Shown here in pieces: positions 1 to 6,873 of a stretch of DNA of 20,423 bases. A program made the translations under genes and the position numbers. The stretch comes from an uncultured Coriobacteriaceae bacterium (GTDB lineage: Bacteria > Actinomycetota > Coriobacteriia > Coriobacteriales > Eggerthellaceae), in NCBI GenBank assembly GCA_900554945.1, contig USJN01000003.1, forward strand, positions 1 through 20,423, given 5' to 3'. The notes beneath the pieces were generated by a model. The model was given only the letters and a program-made list of their open reading frames with translations. It was not told the DNA's origin and did not search any database. Every line of letters starts with the position of its first letter. Positions within the stretch are counted from its first letter, which is position 1.

Positions 1-353
1 AGATGCAGTACCTCTACAACGACGGCGCCGACTTCAACTTCATGGACCCCGTCACCTTCGAGCAGATGCCCATCTCCGCGGAGACCGTGGGCGATCAGGC
101 CAAGTGGCTCAAGGAAAACGACGAGGTCAGCCTGCTGTACGCTGGTGAGGAGCTCATCTCCATCGAGCCGCAGATGTTCGTCGAGCTCGAAGTGACTGAG
201 ACCGAGCCGGGCTTCAAGGGCGACACGGTGCAGGGTTCCACCAAGCCCGCAACGCTCGAGACCGGTGCCACCATCCAGGTCCCGATGTTCGTGAACATCG
301 GCGACGTCCTGCAGGTGGACACCCGCGACGGCCGCTTCATCAAGCGCATGTAG
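1..353 (+). CDS. efp: Elongation factor P, C-terminal part (truncated by window edge)
   Basis: The frame is open to the left edge, so the ATG at position 3 is an internal methionine and not the start. The 116 visible residues are the last two of the three EF-P domains. The OB-fold domain II opens with the family signature MQYLYNDG and FMD, and domain III carries EPGFKGDT and TKPATLETG. EF-P is normally about 185 aa, so roughly 70 residues are missing, namely the KOW-like domain I with the tip loop whose residue is modified in many bacteria. EF-P binds the ribosome between the P and E sites and relieves stalling at polyproline stretches. The gene ends in TAG and is followed 25 bp later by an intrinsic terminator. 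It converges on pepP, whereas in many Gram-positives efp lies directly downstream of pepP on the same strand. The identity is very secure. Confidence 0.97.
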   Translation, partial: MQYLYNDGADFNFMDPVTFEQMPISAETVGDQAKWLKENDEVSLLYAGEELISIEPQMFVELEVTETEPGFKGDTVQGSTKPATLETGATIQVPMFVNIGDVLQVDTRDGRFIKRM

Positions 354-378
354 CTCAAAGCAAGCGAACGTATTTTCC

Positions 379-420
379 AGAAAGCCCGGCAGCTTGAACG
401 CTGTCGGGCTTTCTTGTTAT
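379..420 (+). terminator. Rho-independent terminator of efp
   Basis: A 15-bp GC-rich stem pairs 379-393 with 400-414 and contains one G:U wobble. The 6-nt loop is TTGAAC and the 3' arm runs into a T-rich tail (TTTCTTGTTAT). On the opposite strand the wobble becomes an A/C mismatch and there is no T tract. The element therefore serves efp rather than the convergent pepP, although a long stem could still impede transcripts arriving from pepP. Confidence 0.85.
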
Positions 421-472
421 GTGGCGGCTGCGGCAACGGCGCGTGTGCCAAAGACGCGCGGCGGAATCAGCC

Positions 473-1606
473 TTACAGCACAATCATCTCGTGCGTTGAT
501 TGGGTGAACACCTCGTAGCCGTTTTCGGTGATCACGCCGAAATCTTCCAGGCGCATGCCGAAGTCACCTGCCAGGTAGACGCCGGGTTCCACCGTGACGA
601 CGTTGCCGGGCGCGAGCGGCGCGCCGTTGCGAGGCGAAAGCAGCGGCTCCTCGTGGATGTCGATGCCGACGCCATGCCCCAGGCTGTGGCCCATCTTGCC
701 CGCGAAGCCGTGCTCGGCAAGCACATGCTCGGCAAGTTCGTGCGCCTCCTTACCCGTCATACCCGGGCGAAGCACGGCCTCCACCTGCTCGTTCGCATCG
801 CGAATGGCAGCATATCCCGCGCGAAGGCGCTCCGATGGCTCGCCGAGGAACACCGTGCGCGTCATGTCGGAGCAATACCCCTGCGCCCGCGCGCCGAAGT
901 CCATAACGACGCACTGCCCCGCTTCGAGCTTCGTAGCGCCTGGGACAGAATGGGGACTTGCACCGTTCGCACCGCACGCAACGATCGAGGGGAACGCCAA
1001 ACCCTCGGCTCCATGGCGAACCATGAATTCTTCTAGCTCGATCTGCACCTCGCGTTCGGTCATGCCAGGCTTCATAAAGGTGATGATATGGGAAAACGCC
1101 GCGTCAGTGATGGCTTGCGCCGCCTTCATGCGAGCAATCTCGTCCGCATCCTTCACGCCGCGAAGGCCCACGATGAAGTTCGACGTCTCGTGCAACTGCA
1201 CATCGGGAAGCGATTCGGCAAAAGCGCGCTCAAGCGAACGGAAGCCCGAAAGCGCAATCGAGTCCTCGACGCCGAGCGAGTACGATTTGCCTCCCGCAAG
1301 TTCGCACGCACCGCCGAGCGCGACCGCTGCGAACTTCGCATGCGAAACACGCTCGTCGTTCACCTCCACCACACCGCCATGAATGCCCGCCGCTTTCTTA
1401 CAAGCTTCGGAATAGCGCGAGTCAGTGTGCAGCGTCGCACCGTCGGGCGTGACGAGCATCGCATGCGCGTCTTCCTCGTCGAACACGCCGTCGAAGGCCG
1501 AAAGCCACTGGACGTTCGACGTCTCGCGTACGAAAAACGCGTCGATCTCCGCGTCAGCACATGCCTCACGAAGCTTGTTTATCCTGTTCAAGCTTATGTT
1601 TTCCAT
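473..1606 (-). CDS. pepP: Xaa-Pro aminopeptidase / M24 metallopeptidase
   Basis: This 377-aa protein has the two-domain layout of short Gram-positive prolidase-like aminopeptidases (YqhT type). A creatinase-like N-terminal domain spans about residues 5-140 and a pita-bread M24 catalytic domain about 150-377. The five metal ligands are visible: D236 (MDFGA), D247 (SDMTRT), H311 (SLGHGVG), E340 (VEPGVY) and E354 (RLED), with H318 as the second active-site histidine. The family removes N-terminal residues preceding proline in the cytosol, using two Mn2+ or other divalent ions. The ATG at 1606 has a GGAGG Shine-Dalgarno 9 nt upstream. It lies 58 bp downstream of aroQ on the same strand, the common aroQ-pepP pairing. 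The family is certain; choosing pepP over a pepQ-type dipeptidase rests on context. Confidence 0.9.
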   Translation of the reverse strand: MENISLNRINKLREACADAEIDAFFVRETSNVQWLSAFDGVFDEEDAHAMLVTPDGATLHTDSRYSEACKKAAGIHGGVVEVNDERVSHAKFAAVALGGACELAGGKSYSLGVEDSIALSGFRSLERAFAESLPDVQLHETSNFIVGLRGVKDADEIARMKAAQAITDAAFSHIITFMKPGMTEREVQIELEEFMVRHGAEGLAFPSIVACGANGASPHSVPGATKLEAGQCVVMDFGARAQGYCSDMTRTVFLGEPSERLRAGYAAIRDANEQVEAVLRPGMTGKEAHELAEHVLAEHGFAGKMGHSLGHGVGIDIHEEPLLSPRNGAPLAPGNVVTVEPGVYLAGDFGMRLEDFGVITENGYEVFTQSTHEMIVL

Positions 1607-1625
1607 AGTGCGAAGCCTCCAATGG

Positions 1626-1676
1626 AAAGGGACGCCCGCGAAGGCGCCCTTTATCGTTCGTTTCTTATTTTAACGG
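1626..1676 (+). terminator. Terminator-like hairpin between aroQ and pepP, plus-strand orientation
   Basis: AAAGGG, a bulged A and CGCC (1626-1636) pair with GGCG and CCCTTT (1643-1652) around the loop CGCGAA. On the plus strand a T-rich stretch follows (1650-1676). Both flanking genes are on the minus strand, so the T tract is on the wrong side to terminate them. In minus-strand RNA the hairpin would sit in the aroQ-pepP spacer just upstream of the pepP Shine-Dalgarno, where it could affect mRNA processing or coupling. No plus-strand gene ends here. The structure is certain; its function is unknown. Confidence 0.35.
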
Positions 1677-2162
1677 CGCAGCGATAACCTCGCCCGCGGG
1701 GTAACGCTCCTCGAAGCCTTCCCCAAGCCGTTCGCGCGGACCCTCGAGCAGGATATCGATGGCGTCGCAATAGCCTTTGAACCCGCGTCCCTTCACCTGC
1801 GCCACGCACGCCGGCGCGATGACCGAGATATGGCGGAACGCCTCGCGCGCATCGACGTTGGAGATATGCACCTCGACGCACGGCGCGTCGATGCCGCCCA
1901 CCGCGTCGCGCAGCGCGTAGGAATAGTGCGTGTGGGCGCCGGGGTTGTAGACGATACCGTCGTAGGCCGTATGCGCCTCGTGGATCTTGTCGATGAGGCA
2001 GCCCTCATGGTTCGATTGATAGCACTCAACGGAAACACCCTTGGAAGCACCGTAATCGACCACAAGTTTTTCGAGGTCAGCAAGCGTATTACTGCCATAT
2101 ATCGCAGGCTCGCGAACACCCAGCATATCCAAGTTCGGCCCATTCACCAGAAGAATCTTCAT
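1665..2162 (-). CDS. aroQ: 3-dehydroquinate dehydratase, type II
   Basis: AroQ catalyses step 3 of the shikimate pathway, the trans dehydration of 3-dehydroquinate to 3-dehydroshikimate, as a cytosolic dodecamer. The 165-aa protein shows the type II signatures in order: GPNLDMLG at 8-15; the flexible lid with R17 and the catalytic tyrosine Y22 (REPAIYG); QSNHEG at 49-54; NPGAHTHYS at 73-81; and VEVHISN with E97 and catalytic H99, followed by R110. The frame is open upstream, but the canonical start MKILLVNGPN begins at the ATG at 2162, preceded by AAGGAAG at good spacing. The family is usually 145-150 aa, so this copy has a C-terminal extension of about 15 residues after the last helix. It is separated from aroB by 375 bp of repeat-bearing DNA, so it may have its own promoter or depend on read-through. 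Confidence 0.96.
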   Translation of the reverse strand: MKILLVNGPNLDMLGVREPAIYGSNTLADLEKLVVDYGASKGVSVECYQSNHEGCLIDKIHEAHTAYDGIVYNPGAHTHYSYALRDAVGGIDAPCVEVHISNVDAREAFRHISVIAPACVAQVKGRGFKGYCDAIDILLEGPRERLGEGFEERYPAGEVIAAPLK

Positions 2163-2238
2163 GCTCTGCTTCCTTTTGTCCTTTTCCTGAAGGGGAAGAC
2201 GACGTTGCCGCCCGTCCGCTCCATTCCTTGCGTTGCGA

Positions 2239-2343
2239 GTTGATTGCGGTCCCTTCAGTCGCTCGGCAGTCCTGCTCGCGCAAACAGCCCACTGGGCTGT
2301 TTGGCTCGTGCGGAACTCGCTTTGTGAAGGAACCGCAATCAAC
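2239..2343. repeat. 105-bp nested palindrome (REP/MITE-like)
   Basis: The outer arms 2239-2257 and 2325-2343 are inverted repeats matching at 18 of 19 positions (GTTGATTGCGGT, C or T, CCTTCA). At the exact centre a perfect 9-bp palindrome, AAACAGCCC and GGGCTGTTT (2282-2290 and 2294-2302), flanks the 3-nt loop ACT. The DNA between outer and inner arms pairs only imperfectly. No protein is encoded. The nested symmetry and the second copy nearby point to a mobile or REP-type palindromic repeat rather than a simple terminator. Confidence 0.8.
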
Positions 2344-2446
2344 TTCTCGAGCCCGAAGGCAAACCAACAGTCATATCCCGAAGATCCGCGAAAGGCACCT
2401 GACGACCCCCTCCGACCCCGACGAGCGGAAGGCGTGCGGCGGCGCT

Positions 2447-2492
2447 CACCAAGCGAGTTCCGCAGCGCAGCGAGGACTGTCTGAGCGACTGA
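2447..2492 (+). repeat. Second, internally deleted copy of the palindrome core
   Basis: Read on the plus strand, this segment begins with an 18-nt block (2447-2464) that matches the minus-strand reading of the first copy (2309-2326) at 17 of 18 positions; the core is AAGCGAGTTCCGCA. After a gap that removes the central AAACAGCCC palindrome, similarity resumes with GGACTG and then GAGCGACTGA, which correspond to 2255-2275 read on the minus strand. It is therefore an inverted, loop-deleted relative of the first element. Confidence 0.65.
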
Positions 2493-2537
2493 GCGTCGCC
2501 GCGTGCTCTCCGCGGACCCGCAGGTCAACCGCCCAAT

Positions 2538-3647
2538 CTACTTGCTTCGCGCCCACGCAGCGAGATGCTCGAGGATCACGGCGTCTTCCACTTCCCTCAA
2601 TTCCCATTGCCCAATGTCAACCGGCAGCACAAACCTCACCACGCCGCCGCGCACCTTCTTATCGCGCTTCATCACGGCAAGCATGTCCTCGGGTGCCGCC
2701 GACCAGGAAAGCGCAGGAAGCCCCAGCTCATCGAGGAGATTGTCCTGCGCGCGCACCACATCGAGCGAGGTTCCCGCAATCGCCGCGCCCAAACGTGCCG
2801 CAAAGCGCATGCCTTCCGCCACCGCCGCGCCATGGGAATACGTGCCGTAACCGGCAAGCGACTCCACCGCATGCCCCAGCGTGTGACCGTAGTTCAGGCA
2901 CTCGCGCACGCCGCGGCTTTCCGTCTTGTCCTGCGCGACGACATCGGCTTTGAACACGACGGAGCGCGCGATGGCCTCGGCGGTCACATCGTGGTCGCGC
3001 GACGCGAGCGCGGAGGCGTTGTCGCTCAGCCAGAAGAAGAACTCGTCGGAATCGATCACCGACGACTTCGCGATTTCCCCGCAGCCGCATGCCCATTCGC
3101 GCGCGGGCAACGTGGAGAGCACCTTAGTCGAGGCGCACACGTACGCCGGCTGCGTGAAGGTGCCTACGAGGTTCTTGCCTGCGGAAAGGTTCACGCCCGT
3201 CTTGCCGCCGACCGAGGAGTCGACCATGGCGAGCAGCGATGTAGGCGCCTGCACCACGGTGATGCCGCGCATGAACGTGGATGCGGTGAACCCGGCAAGA
3301 TCGCCCACCACCCCGCCGCCGAGCGCCACGACAGCGCAGTCGCGGCCGAGCTTCAAGCCCGCCATCGCTTCCCAAATCTCGCCTGCGACCTCGACGGACT
3401 TCGTTTTCTCTCCTGCGGGGACGACGATTTCGCTCACGCGGTAATCCGCAGCGCGAAGCGATGCCTTCGCCTCCTCGAGATACAGCGGGGCCACGTTGGT
3501 GTCGGATAGAACCAGGATGCGCGGCGCGTTCGCCGTGGAGTCGACGCGGCGCAGGTAGTTTCCCAGCCCGTCGAGCACGTCGGGACCGATGCGCACATCG
3601 TAGGGCCGCTCACCGGGGATGTTCACAATCACTTTCGTCGCTGGCAC
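2538..3647 (-). CDS. aroB: 3-dehydroquinate synthase
   Basis: AroB converts DAHP to 3-dehydroquinate, step 2 of the shikimate pathway, using NAD+ and a divalent metal. The 369-aa protein has the NAD-binding block ALGGGVVGDLAGF (108-120), then PTSLLAMVDSSVGGKTGVN with K149, the metal ligands E191 (CGEIAK, with K194), H255 (NYGHT) and H272 (SHGAA), and the C-terminal KRDKK at 327-331. The start is GTG at 3647, with AGAAGG 6 nt upstream. It overlaps the 3' end of aroK by 19 bp, which suggests translational coupling. One oddity: the aspartate usual in the VxxDxxxLxTLP segment is a serine here (VCASTKVLSTLP, S173). It is not one of the classical catalytic residues, so the enzyme is probably active. 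Confidence 0.96.
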   Translation of the reverse strand: MPATKVIVNIPGERPYDVRIGPDVLDGLGNYLRRVDSTANAPRILVLSDTNVAPLYLEEAKASLRAADYRVSEIVVPAGEKTKSVEVAGEIWEAMAGLKLGRDCAVVALGGGVVGDLAGFTASTFMRGITVVQAPTSLLAMVDSSVGGKTGVNLSAGKNLVGTFTQPAYVCASTKVLSTLPAREWACGCGEIAKSSVIDSDEFFFWLSDNASALASRDHDVTAEAIARSVVFKADVVAQDKTESRGVRECLNYGHTLGHAVESLAGYGTYSHGAAVAEGMRFAARLGAAIAGTSLDVVRAQDNLLDELGLPALSWSAAPEDMLAVMKRDKKVRGGVVRFVLPVDIGQWELREVEDAVILEHLAAWARSK

Positions 3648-4180
3648 AATACGCCTTCTTTCTCGAGTGCGCGCTGAACCTCGCGCGCGATTCGCGGGAC
3701 GCTCTTGCCCGCCGTGTCGATTTCCACGTCAGCCACACCCGAATACAGCGGCGCCCGTTCCAGGCAGCGTTTGCGCGCAGCATCGATATCCTGGAACAAC
3801 GGGCGGCTCGACTTGTCGGAGATGCGGCTCGCGGCCTCGTCCACCGTCACCTGAAGGTGCACGACGAACCCCGATTCGGCAAGAATCTCGCGGTTTTCCT
3901 CGCGCAGGACGACACCACCCCCGCACGAGATGACGAGCGGCTCCTCCTTCGAGGCGAGCTCGCGCAGGACATCGGTCTCGATAGCGCGGAAAGCATCCTC
4001 GCCGCCTTCCGCGAAGATTTCCTTCACGCGTTTGCCCTCGCGGCGTTCGAGGTAGGTGTCCATGTCGACCGACGAGATGCCGCAGGTGCGCGCAAGGCGG
4101 CGCGCCACGCTCGTTTTCCCCGCGCCCATGAAGCCCACGAAGAACACGGGGCGGGCGAGTTGCATGGGTTCCGCCGTCAT
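3629..4180 (-). CDS. aroK: Shikimate kinase
   Basis: AroK phosphorylates shikimate at O3 with ATP, step 5 of the pathway. The 183-aa protein is a compact NMP-kinase-like P-loop enzyme. It has Walker A GFMGAGKTS at 16-24, the shikimate-binding D39-x-D41 and R65 (FRAIE), GGG at 87-89, and the lid arginine R126 in SSRPLF. The frame is open further upstream inside aroC, but the ATG at 4180 overlaps the aroC stop as ATGA and gives the usual family length, so it is the clear start. Together with the 19-bp overlap into aroB this makes aroC-aroK-aroB a tightly coupled trio. The symbol aroK rather than aroL is a convention. Confidence 0.96.
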   Translation of the reverse strand: MTAEPMQLARPVFFVGFMGAGKTSVARRLARTCGISSVDMDTYLERREGKRVKEIFAEGGEDAFRAIETDVLRELASKEEPLVISCGGGVVLREENREILAESGFVVHLQVTVDEAASRISDKSSRPLFQDIDAARKRCLERAPLYSGVADVEIDTAGKSVPRIAREVQRALEKEGVLCQRRK

Positions 4181-5352
4181 CGGGACATCGTCCTCAGGCG
4201 TGCCTTGTACGACTTGAGGTTCGCCTTGATATCCGCCATGCAGGAGCCGCCGAACATCTCCTGGTACGCGTTGGCCAGCACAAACGCCACCTCGCCTTCC
4301 GCAACCACAGCGGCGGCGGGCACGGCGCACACGTCGGAGCGCTCCCTGGATGCGTCTGCAACCTCCAGCGTGTCCATGTTCACCGTGGCGAGCGGGCGCA
4401 TGAGCGTGGGAATGGGCTTCATCGCGACGGTCGCCACAAGCGGCAGCCCCGTCGTCATGCCGCCCTCGAGGCCGCCCGCGTTGTTCGACGCGCGCGTGAA
4501 GCAATCGCGCTCACGGTCGAGCACGATGGGGTCGTGCACCTCGCTCCCCAAGCGACGAGCGACCTCGAATCCCATCCCGAACTCGACGCCCTTCATCGCC
4601 TGGATGGAAAAGAGCGCCTGGCCCAAGCGCGCCGTCAGGCGATCGTCCGCCGTCGCATAGCCGCCAAGCCCAGGAACAAGGCCCGTCGCCACGACGCGGA
4701 ACGTGCCACCGATCGTGTCGCGCTCTGCCTTCGCGCGCTCGATTTCCGCGATCATCGCACGGGTCGCCTGCGCGTTCGGGCAGCGGACCTCGCTCGTCTC
4801 GATATCGAGCGGCGTGTAGTTCACGCAGTTGACGAAGGGATTTTCCTCGCGGAATTCCGCTTCGCCGATGCGATTCACGTAGGAAAACACCTCGACGCCC
4901 AGTTCGGCCAAGAACTCGCGCGCGATGCCAGCTGCCGCCACGCGAGCGGCGGTCGAGCGGGCGCTTGAGCGCTCGAGGATGTTGCGGCAATCGTCGGTGT
5001 TCGTCTTCAGGGCACCCACCAGATCGGCATGCCCCGGCCGCGGCGTCACCTCGCGAACCAGCCCCTCAGGCTCCTCGCCAAACACGGCCATGCGGTCCGT
5101 CCAGTTCTCCCAATCGCGATTGCGGACTGTGAGCGTTACCGGCGAGCCGATGGTTTTCCCAAAACGGATGCCCGACGTAACCTGCACGGTGTCGCGCTCG
5201 ATGGACTGCCTGCCACCGCGCCCGTAGCCCGATTGGCGACGAGCCAGGTCGGAGTTGATTTGGGATTCGGAGACCCGCAAGCCCGCAGGCACGTCCTCGA
5301 CGATGGCGGTAAGACATGGGCCGTGGCTTTCCCCGGCGAAAACGTAACGCAT
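4177..5352 (-). CDS. aroC: Chorismate synthase
   Basis: AroC performs the last shikimate step, the 1,4-trans elimination of phosphate from EPSP to give chorismate, using reduced FMN. Numbering from the MRYVFAGESHG start (391 aa), the signatures are GESHG with H10, RRQSGYGRGGR at 38-48, RPGHAD with H108, RSSARSTAARV at 128-138, NAGGLEGGMTTGLP at 291-304 and RSDVCAVPAA at 338-347 containing D340. An in-frame TTG seven codons upstream (5373) is possible. The ATG at 5352 is preferred because homologues begin MRY and an AGGAAAG Shine-Dalgarno lies 9 nt before it. A candidate -10 box, TACAAT, is at 5394-5399. The stop codon overlaps the aroK start. Confidence 0.96.
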   Translation of the reverse strand: MRYVFAGESHGPCLTAIVEDVPAGLRVSESQINSDLARRQSGYGRGGRQSIERDTVQVTSGIRFGKTIGSPVTLTVRNRDWENWTDRMAVFGEEPEGLVREVTPRPGHADLVGALKTNTDDCRNILERSSARSTAARVAAAGIAREFLAELGVEVFSYVNRIGEAEFREENPFVNCVNYTPLDIETSEVRCPNAQATRAMIAEIERAKAERDTIGGTFRVVATGLVPGLGGYATADDRLTARLGQALFSIQAMKGVEFGMGFEVARRLGSEVHDPIVLDRERDCFTRASNNAGGLEGGMTTGLPLVATVAMKPIPTLMRPLATVNMDTLEVADASRERSDVCAVPAAAVVAEGEVAFVLANAYQEMFGGSCMADIKANLKSYKARLRTMSR

Positions 5353-5393
5353 AGAGAGTCGCTTTCCTATCAAGTTCGTATAGTTTCTGGCAC

Positions 5394-5399
5394 ATTGTA
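5394..5399 (-). promoter_or_regulatory. Candidate -10 box for the aroC-aroK-aroB unit
   Basis: The minus strand reads TACAAT, a 5/6 match to TATAAT, ending 41 nt upstream of the aroC ATG and implying a leader of about 35 nt. No convincing -35 hexamer lies 16-18 nt upstream and there is no TG extension, so this is a suggestion only. It lies in the roughly 215-bp gap after the LCP gene, the largest gap in the minus-strand cluster apart from the aroB-aroQ spacer. A promoter is expected there. Confidence 0.35.
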
Positions 5400-5568
5400 G
5401 CGCATGAGAACACGAGCGCCCTGTTCAGGCGTATATGCGCAGGATGATTCCAATATGGGGAGCGCGAGCGGCCTTTCGCATGCGCAATCCAACGCGAGCG
5501 ACCCCGACGAGGCCTTGCGCCAGCGCACTGAGCGCCGCAGATTCGTCCTCTGCGCGAGCAGCCCGCTT

Positions 5569-6837
5569 CTATTTCACGCCAAGTTGCTGGGCGAGCTTGC
5601 TCGTCGTTCCCGTGATCTCGCTCGCGTCGCCACCTGCCTCGATGGTCTGCATCATCGTCGCAAGGGCGTTTTCGTCGCAGAACACATACGATGCGCTCTT
5701 GTACATGCCAGTGATCGACGGAACCATGCACGATGTCATCGTGAGCTCACCATCCTGGAACTGCGTGGCCAGGCTGTACAGGTCGGTCACGGACATGTCG
5801 GTGGTGATGCTGCCCGCGGCCGTTTGCACAATGCCCGGGAGTTTCGCCAGCGGCATCGAGAGGATCTTCTCCGCAAGCGCTGCGATGAGCTTGCGCTGGT
5901 TCGCCGTGCGCGTGAAGTCGCCATCGACGTAGGCGCGGCTGCGCGCGAACACGAGAGCGGTCTCGCCGTCCATATGCTGCTCACCGGCCTCGATGATGAT
6001 CTTCTTCTGGCCGATGACCGACCCGTCGGCATCAGGATCGTTGATGCGCTGGTCAACCGTCACATCAACCCCGCCCACCGTGTCGACAAGGCCAATCAGG
6101 CTGTCGAAATCGACCTCGGCGTAATGCGAGATGTTCACGCCGAGAAGCTCGCTCGCCTCTTTGATGGCAAGCGCGGCGCCGCCGTAGGAGTACGCGGCGT
6201 TGAACTTGCAGTAGCCGTAACCGTCGATGTTGATCATCGTGTCGCGGGGAATCGAGACGAGTGTCGCGGAATTGGTCGTCGGGTCCACGCGCACGACGAT
6301 GTTCGTGTCGGAGCGGGCGCCCATGGATTCATCGTCCGCACGGGCATCCGAGCCGATGAGCATCATGTAGAAGGGCTCGTCAAAGCTCGTCGTCTTGACA
6401 AGCACGTCGTTGATCTCGTCGAGCTCGGTCGCGCTTTTCTGCCCCTTGGTGAGCGTATCGTTCACGCTGTTCACCCACAGGGCAGCCGCCGTTCCCGCCC
6501 CGACGAACACGACGAGCACGGCAAGTACAACCGCAATCGCGATTTTCTTGCCGCGCGAGCCCTTTCGATTCTTCTTTTGGTAATTAGGGTTCGAACGTGA
6601 GTATTGCGAGGTGGACGAGGGGTTGCTGCGCTGTGCGCCAGCAGGTTTGACGGCAGAGTACGCCCCCTGCGGGAAGCTTTGGGACCCGCCGTGCGCCGCC
6701 TTCGCGCTGCGCACCTGACCTTCACCGTGCGCCGCGCTCACGCCGCACGCTCCGTTTGCCTGACTTGCGCCGCTTGTCGACTTCGACCCGCGCGGCGTCT
6801 TTCCCTGGGGGCTGGGCCCTCGATAGTGCTGTGGCAT
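5569..6837 (-). CDS. LytR-CpsA-Psr (LCP) family cell-wall polymer ligase
   Basis: LCP proteins transfer undecaprenyl-linked glycopolymers onto peptidoglycan at the outer face of the membrane. The 422-aa protein has a Ser/Gly/Gln- and Lys-rich cytoplasmic N-terminus (1-98), one membrane segment (about 99-121) and an extracellular LCP domain (about 154-330). The LCP signatures are visible: GSDAR with D164 and R166, R175 and D177 in ARSDT, SIPRD with R198 and D199, KFNAAYSYGG, and the FARSRAYVDGDFTRTANQR block with R299, R301, R310 and Q314. The start at 6837 is set by AAGGAG 5 nt upstream. It follows aroE by 36 bp and is probably co-transcribed with it. The unusually long disordered N-terminal tail may be a regulatory or interaction region. 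The exact polymer substrate cannot be told. Confidence 0.93.
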   Translation of the reverse strand: MPQHYRGPSPQGKTPRGSKSTSGASQANGACGVSAAHGEGQVRSAKAAHGGSQSFPQGAYSAVKPAGAQRSNPSSTSQYSRSNPNYQKKNRKGSRGKKIAIAVVLAVLVVFVGAGTAAALWVNSVNDTLTKGQKSATELDEINDVLVKTTSFDEPFYMMLIGSDARADDESMGARSDTNIVVRVDPTTNSATLVSIPRDTMINIDGYGYCKFNAAYSYGGAALAIKEASELLGVNISHYAEVDFDSLIGLVDTVGGVDVTVDQRINDPDADGSVIGQKKIIIEAGEQHMDGETALVFARSRAYVDGDFTRTANQRKLIAALAEKILSMPLAKLPGIVQTAAGSITTDMSVTDLYSLATQFQDGELTMTSCMVPSITGMYKSASYVFCDENALATMMQTIEAGGDASEITGTTSKLAQQLGVK

Positions 6838-6873
6838 TTCTTCTCCTTACATCCAGTCCCCAGAATTATTCTT

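Larger units (their letters stand above)
2163..2537. other. Gene-free spacer between aroB and aroQ holding repeat elements
   Basis: These 375 bp carry no recognisable gene. The aroQ reading frame stays open upstream across the spacer, but the predicted peptide is low-complexity and unlike any family. The spacer contains a 105-bp palindrome (2239-2343) and a second, partly deleted copy of its core in the opposite orientation (2447-2492). I could not identify a convincing promoter for aroQ. There is no T tract after the palindrome on either strand, so it does not look like an intrinsic terminator. Confidence 0.7.

Noticed and set aside
2239..2343. The large palindrome as a rho-independent terminator for aroB
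   Set aside because: No T tract follows the 3' arm on either strand, and the element has a related copy nearby, so a repeat is the better explanation.
2163..2528. N-terminal extension of the aroQ frame (about 120 residues)
   Set aside because: The extension is Arg/Ser-rich, passes through the palindromic repeat and has no family resemblance. The canonical AroQ start with a ribosome site is at 2162.
4181..4504. N-terminal extension of the aroK frame into aroC
   Set aside because: It lies wholly inside the aroC coding region. The ATGA overlap gives a normal-length shikimate kinase.
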